A stretch of DNA of 25,003 nucleotides from NCBI GenBank assembly GCA_910592005.1, contig CAJVPP010000883.1:1-25003 (forward strand). Reading direction: 5' to 3'. How positions within the stretch are numbered: the first letter of the stretch is position 1; the number at the start of each line of letters is the position of its first letter. Below the pieces are notes generated by a model. It saw only the letters and a list, made by a program, of their open reading frames with translations, did no database searches and was not told the DNA's origin. This DNA is from Funneliformis mosseae. Taxonomy: Eukaryota > Glomeromycota > Glomeromycetes > Glomerales > Glomeraceae. The translations under genes and the position numbers were made by a program. Below, one piece after another: positions 19,851 to 25,003 of this stretch.

Positions 19851-22800
19851 GAAGTTTTAATAATGGTAATGATGAGGAGTAAATTTAACAATACTACTTA
19901 TTGCCCATTCCTTAAATAAATATTTATTTTTTAAATATTAAAATATTTGTAAAAATAAATTCAAAGATAATATTTATATTAAAACTCTCCATTTTTTCTT
20001 CATTATTATCATTTTTCTCTGATTTGCTTTTTGAAAAAAAGCATTTATACTTGGTTGTTTATCTGTATAATATATACAATTATTATTTTGTAATTATCTT
20101 TAAAATAGAAATTGGATAAGATTTATCAAGTAAAATAATTTTACTATATTTATAAATTTTGTTTAATATTAATAAATTTTTAAAAGTTAGAAAAAAAAGG
20201 TAGAAGAAAATTATAAGATTTTTTTTTTTTTTTTAAAAAAGATTATCAAAAATTTTTTACAAAATATATTCAAATTATATAAGTACTTATTAATAGAAAG
20301 GGAGAAAATCTAAAATTTAACTAAAAAATTTTTTATTGATAAAATAATCACAAGTAATAATATTAATTCAATTAAATAATATTATATATTAATAAAATAT
20401 TAAAATACCATTAATTGATTGATTAGTTATTATATTAATTAATATATTAAAGTTTGTTTAATCTGATTTAAAGAAAAAATATAAAATCTATTTTTAATTT
20501 TTTTTTTGTTGATAGATTTTTTTAAATATATTTAAAAAAAATGAAACTATTATTTTAATAGAATTTATTTTAAAAGCTTTCTTTTAATTATGAATATTAT
20601 TAGTAAAATAAGAAGTTTTAGTTTTAAAATAACTAAAAAAATTTTTAGAAATAAATAAAAATCTGTATTATCATATTATAAAATCTAAATATTCTAAATG
20701 TAAAGTTTAGAAATATTTAATATTACTTAAAAAATCAGATAAGTTTTTAAGATTAAGCAGATATTTAAGTGAAATTTAAAACTATTTAGAATAAAGTAAC
20801 TATAGTTAACGACTATAATAAATAATAATAACATCTTTATAAAAATTAGTGAATTATTATTAATATAAGATTAAGATTAAACATTACATTATTAATAATA
20901 ATATTCCTAAACTAAATAAAATTAATAAACATATAAATAAAATTATATATAATAAATATTTATCAAAATAAGTTTTATTCTAAATTATATTTATATTTAT
21001 TATATAAATCTGATTAATTTTATATTAATTTAATAGAAAATAAATATATTCAAAATGATTTTGTAATTTTAGTCAGAATATATAATATAATTTAATAAGT
21101 AACATTTAATATAATATATATGACTAGAGATAATAATTATTAACCTGATATAAATATAATTTTAAATACTATATAAATAAGAAATCTTAAAATAGTAGGA
21201 ATTTTCTTTAAGAAATCATTAAATCAATAAATAATGTATAATATAGATTAAAATTTGTATAGGATTTATATATAAATTTCAATCAGAATTATATATTATA
21301 GAATTTCAAAATTTGTTATTCTACATATATTAGTTTTTAAATTAATCAGTAATTGGATTTAATAATCTTAAATTTATTAGAATTATATTAATAAGAGAAT
21401 CTAATAATAATAAATCATATTTATAATATTAATATTAATATAAAAAATGCATTTTATTATATATTATTTATAAGTTAAATAAGAAATATTCAAGATTTTT
21501 TATAAATATATATAAAAGTTACATAAAAGTTTAAATAAAAGAAACTAATAAAATAAGATCATAGAATACTTATGTAACTTATAATACTAAAAGAAAATAA
21601 TAAAAATAATAAAAAATAAATATAAATTTATATAAAAACATAATAAAAATAAATATAATATAATAATAATATATAATAATACACATAATAATAATACACA
21701 ATAATGATATAATTAAAAATATAATATGAAATAATAAAAAAAATATAAATATCAAAGAAAATTAAAAATAAAATTATAAAATATTAAAGAAGAATAGAAA
21801 ATACTATAGAAAATTCAGAAAATAAATAGATATTTAAAAATAAATATAATATAATAATAAGAAATAGAATGAAAAATTAAAAATAAGAATAAGAATAGAA
21901 ATAGAAATTAGAATAGAAATTAGAAATAAAAATATAAATAAAGGTTTAAAAATTAGAAAAAAAACTTATAAAATTATTTAACATTAATTTATTTTAAATA
22001 TAAATAGAATTTTATCTTATAAAAGAAGATATCTTTAATTTTGATAATAAAAATTATATAATAATTATCTTAAAATTAATAAAAAAAATTTTAAGTATAT
22101 AAATATATTTGTTAATATATTTATATATTAATTATATTATTGTATTATAAATTTATTTAGAAATAATAATATTAAAAAAAAAAAAAAATAAATAAGATAA
22201 AAATAAAAAAATAATATTAATAAAAAAATTATAATATTCAAACTAATAGAAATAGAAAAACTAGTAAATAACTAAATCACTAAAGTTATTAATTTCTGAA
22301 AAAATATAAATATTAAAAAAGTAGGAAAAAATAATCAAATATAATAAATATTAAAGAAATTAAAGCTGAAATAAATCTTAAGAAACTAAAAAATAGTAAT
22401 TATTAATTCTAAATGAAGTGAAAAATTATATATATTTATACAAAGTAATATAAATATTATACTGTTTTCTGCTTAAAATTTGAATTAATATATGATTAGT
22501 CCTTTTTATTACACTTGTACTTTAGATTTAATAATAGTTTTTGAAAATATTTTCTAAGAAAATAAAAAAAAATATGCTAAATAAAAAATATAATAGAAGA
22601 ATAAGAATAATTAATTGAAAATATAAATAAAAAATAATTAAGAAATAAAAGATGAAAAAAATGAAAGAATACTATAAATATAATTAATAAAGAAAATAAA
22701 TTATAATATAATAATATATAATATTATTAGAGAATAATAATAAAAAATAATAACAATGATGAAAAATAATAAAAAATAATCTCAAAAACTATAACAATAA

Positions 22801-23150
22801 AAATATAATAAATGATAATATTGAAAAATAATAATAATAAATAAAATAAAAATAATAACGATAAAAATAATAAAGGTTAAATATAAGAAATTATAATAAT
22901 AAAAAATAATAAATAATAATAAATAAAAATAAAAAATAATGATGATAAATAGTAAAAAAAAATAATAATGATAAAAAATAATAATAAAGAAGGATAATAA
23001 AAAGAATTTAATTTCAAAAAAATATAACAAATATAAAAATTCTTAAATAAATAAAAATTAATTTATAAAATAAATTTTTTTAATAAGTAGTAGGAAAAAT
23101 ATATTAAGTAAATATAATTTATGTTAAAGTTATTGAATTTATAAAATATT
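19851..23150. other. Extended AT-rich low-complexity island
   Basis: More than 3 kb of nearly pure A/T without a plausible gene. From about 21590 to 23040 the plus strand is markedly A-rich with very few C, for example a single C in 21601-21660. Between about 22700 and 22990 it dissolves into imperfect AAT/AATAAT repeats. An open frame on the minus strand at 22782-23030 only mirrors this low-complexity tract (Phe/Ile/Tyr runs). Confidence 0.7.
22700..22990. repeat. Imperfect AAT-type microsatellite tract
   Basis: Runs of AATAAT and AAAAATAAT words interrupted by single substitutions (ATGATG, AACGAT). The purine-rich strand is the plus strand. It looks like a degraded trinucleotide repeat within the larger AT-rich island. 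Confidence 0.6.
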
Positions 23151-24039
23151 ATATATTGTTACAGTTAGTTCTTTAAGATGCTTATAAGTGATAAGTGAAG
23201 CAATATTTATGGATGGTAAGCAGAAGGTTTAATTTGATAATTAAATTTAGAGGAGTGTCAGTAAATTAACAATTTATTTAATAACTATAACAATGGAGTA
23301 TTATCTTAGTCAGTACTCTGTACTATACAATTATATTAGAGGGATTAAACTAAACTATTATATAAAACTATAAATCAGACACATCGTTAAGCTAAAAGAA
23401 ATTGTTCTCTATTTATATAAAATGAAAAATAGAAAGTTATCAAAGATATAAAAGAAATAAATATAATAAATAAAATATATGATATAAATAAAATATAATA
23501 AATATATAAGATAAATAAAATAAAATAAATAAAAGAAATAAATTATATAAAAGAAATATATACTATGGATAACATAGATGACATAAAAGACATATATAAT
23601 TTTTTAGAGATTAATGTCATTCTTTAGATCATCATCATCTATATTTTCTTTTATATAATATTATTCTTTTTAAGATTTTGCATTCTTGCATAAATCTCAA
23701 CAGCCTTATCAATTAGATCATTATATTCTACTATTGATAGTCTAACTATCAGTTTAAAGGTGATTCTTTTACTTCATGTAATCTGCACTAGTCCAAGGAA
23801 TTTAAAAAGATAATATATTCGTATAGATGTACGATAGTAATATTTAGATAACTTCTTGACATATGCTGAGTGAACTATAAGGTCTTCTATTTCTTATATA
23901 AGCTTTTTAAGATAAAAGATATTTATCAGTATTAGAACATGATTGTTCATTCGTTTAGCCCTTTGTAGCATTTGATTTACAAGGGAAAACTTCATTTTCA
24001 AAGACATAGTTTTGCTGTGAGGTGAAGGATACATCTCAA
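23151..24039. other. Mixed stretch, probably more decayed retroelement
   Basis: Composition is less AT-extreme than the island before it. No gene is intact. From about 23900 the minus strand still shows short open pieces (for example NQMLQRAKRMNNHV at about 23937-23978) that could be the tail of the gypsy polyprotein described next, but stops are frequent and the assignment is weak. Confidence 0.35.
23440..23560. repeat. AAATAAATA-type low-complexity tandem repeats
   Basis: Repeated words such as ATAAATAAAATATA and AAATAAAATAAATAAAA follow one another with small variation. This is simple-sequence repeat next to the retroelement relic. Confidence 0.5.
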
Positions 24040-24550
24040 TTTCTTAGGATATGGTAAGTTACAAGTCAGCATAAATTAATTGAAAATTCTGGAAAAATGT
24101 CTCAAAGCCACTTAGTCAAGTAATCAGTTGCTACTACAATATATTTATTTCCTTTGTTCATTGTGAATAAAGGTTCAATAATATCCATTCCTACTCGATT
24201 AAAGAGTTGTCCTACTTTTATAGGATACAATGGCTTAGTCTTCTTGTTTTTACCTCTCCTTTGACATTCATTACAAGTTTAAAAATATCGTCATATATCA
24301 TTATACATTTATGATCAATAATAACTTATTTTGACTCTCCTGTAAGTTTCCTCTAATGCAAAATGTCTTACCAAAGGATTAGAATGCAAATTGTATAATA
24401 TAATATTAACTTCATTAATTTTTACAACCTTCTAAGGTCATTAGAGTTCCTATTTATTTTTTTATAAAGCTGTTCTTCTATCATAATAAAATATCTTGAC
24501 TTTCTTTTAATTACTGCTTGTTGCTATTAGTTATATGTTGGTATTTTAAG
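24040..24550 (-). pseudogene. Ty3/gypsy retrotransposon integrase relic
   Basis: Minus-strand reading shows, in order, a pre-integrase stretch ending EEQLYKK (about 24460-24480), a damaged zinc-binding HHCC module (NPLVRHFALEETYRRVK near 24341-24380, then CNECQRRGK at about 24258-24275), and the start of the integrase core with the first catalytic aspartate in GMDIIEPL (about 24170-24193) followed by YIVVATDYLTKW. Several in-frame stops break it: after ISYY (TGA where Trp is expected), two more before CNEC, and TGA after TKWL. The DNG and final Glu of the DDE triad were not found. This is a non-functional remnant of an LTR retrotransposon. Confidence 0.75.
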
Positions 24551-25003
24551 TTCTGATAAATAGTGTACTAGTGAAAAATATGTATCTGAGTCTATAGTTG
24601 AGTTAAAATTAAAATCTGTTATCTATGAAAGTATCTACAAAAATAAATCTGTTTGCTTTTGTAAATCTGTTAAAAATCTCTTTAGTGTTGTATCTAGCTT
24701 AAAGTATCTACGTTTAAATTAGAGATCTGAATAGTTCAATCTGTAGTCAAATTATCCGGATATGACCAACTGATTACGATGATCAATTAGATGAAAATAT
24801 TGACCAATTATTTAGTCATTTAATCAATTATCACTAACTACGAATGGATAATTGGATAATCAGATATTCAAATATTTGGATCTATTGTTTAATAGGCATG
24901 TATCACCATATATGCGCACATGCAATATCTAAATTAATTAAATAACACATGAAAGATATTTTAATTTTAAAATTATTTTTTCATATTTTTTCATACAAAT
25001 TTT
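24551..25003. other. Right edge: decayed sequence with GGATAATTGGATA-type repeats
   Basis: No gene is visible. Between about 24735 and 24885 short related words recur: ATTATCCGGATAT, GATGATCAATTAGAT, GGATAATTGGATAATC, GATATTCAAATATTTGGATC. They look like a degraded family of short palindromic or tandem units. Further retroelement sequence may continue past the right edge. Confidence 0.4.

Noticed and set aside
22782..23030. Minus-strand open frame rich in Phe, Ile and Tyr
   Set aside because: It simply translates an AAT/AAAT low-complexity tract.
1..25003. CRISPR arrays, operons, tRNA or rRNA genes
   Set aside because: No regular spaced repeats, no cloverleaf or rRNA signature; gene structure is eukaryotic.

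Overview
The window looks like nuclear DNA of an intron-rich, very AT-rich early-diverging fungus. An arbuscular mycorrhizal fungus (Glomeromycotina, Rhizophagus-like) is the best guess. The reasons are dense short introns (about 50-300 nt) with long T-runs before the acceptors, a BTB-BACK protein of the type expanded in these fungi, decayed retroelements, and extremely AT-rich gene-free islands. The taxon is an inference; the gene models were assembled by hand from splice signals, reading phase and family motifs.

Positions 1-16009 form a housekeeping gene block: symplekin/Pta1 (mRNA 3'-end processing, minus, runs off the left edge); a Shewanella-like PPP phosphatase (plus, divergent from symplekin); an exon-like minus-strand stretch of unknown identity at 6401-6666; UBC9, the SUMO E2 (minus); a BTB-BACK protein with an unusual hydrophobic C-terminus (plus); TDP1, tyrosyl-DNA phosphodiesterase (plus); a 0.5-kb fold-back repeat holding a LINE reverse-transcriptase scrap; a membrane-anchored short-chain dehydrogenase (minus); and NTAQ1, the N-terminal glutamine amidase of the N-degron pathway (minus).

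Positions 16010-18920 are an AT-rich island containing two compact genes: a U5 spliceosomal snRNA (plus, about 18103-18222, with the conserved loop, Sm site and 3' hairpin) and a 54-residue beta-thymosin (minus, 18676-18920) whose single intron uses a GC-AG boundary.

Positions 18921-25003 have no intact gene. They hold a decayed repeat-like ORF (19546-19850), several kilobases of almost pure A/T with A-rich strand bias and AAT-type low-complexity tracts, and a Ty3/gypsy integrase relic on the minus strand (about 24040-24550) with many stop codons.

The genes do not form one pathway. They are ordinary eukaryotic functions placed side by side. The most notable items are the beta-thymosin, the U5 snRNA, the Shewanella-like phosphatase and the BTB protein with a membrane-like tail.
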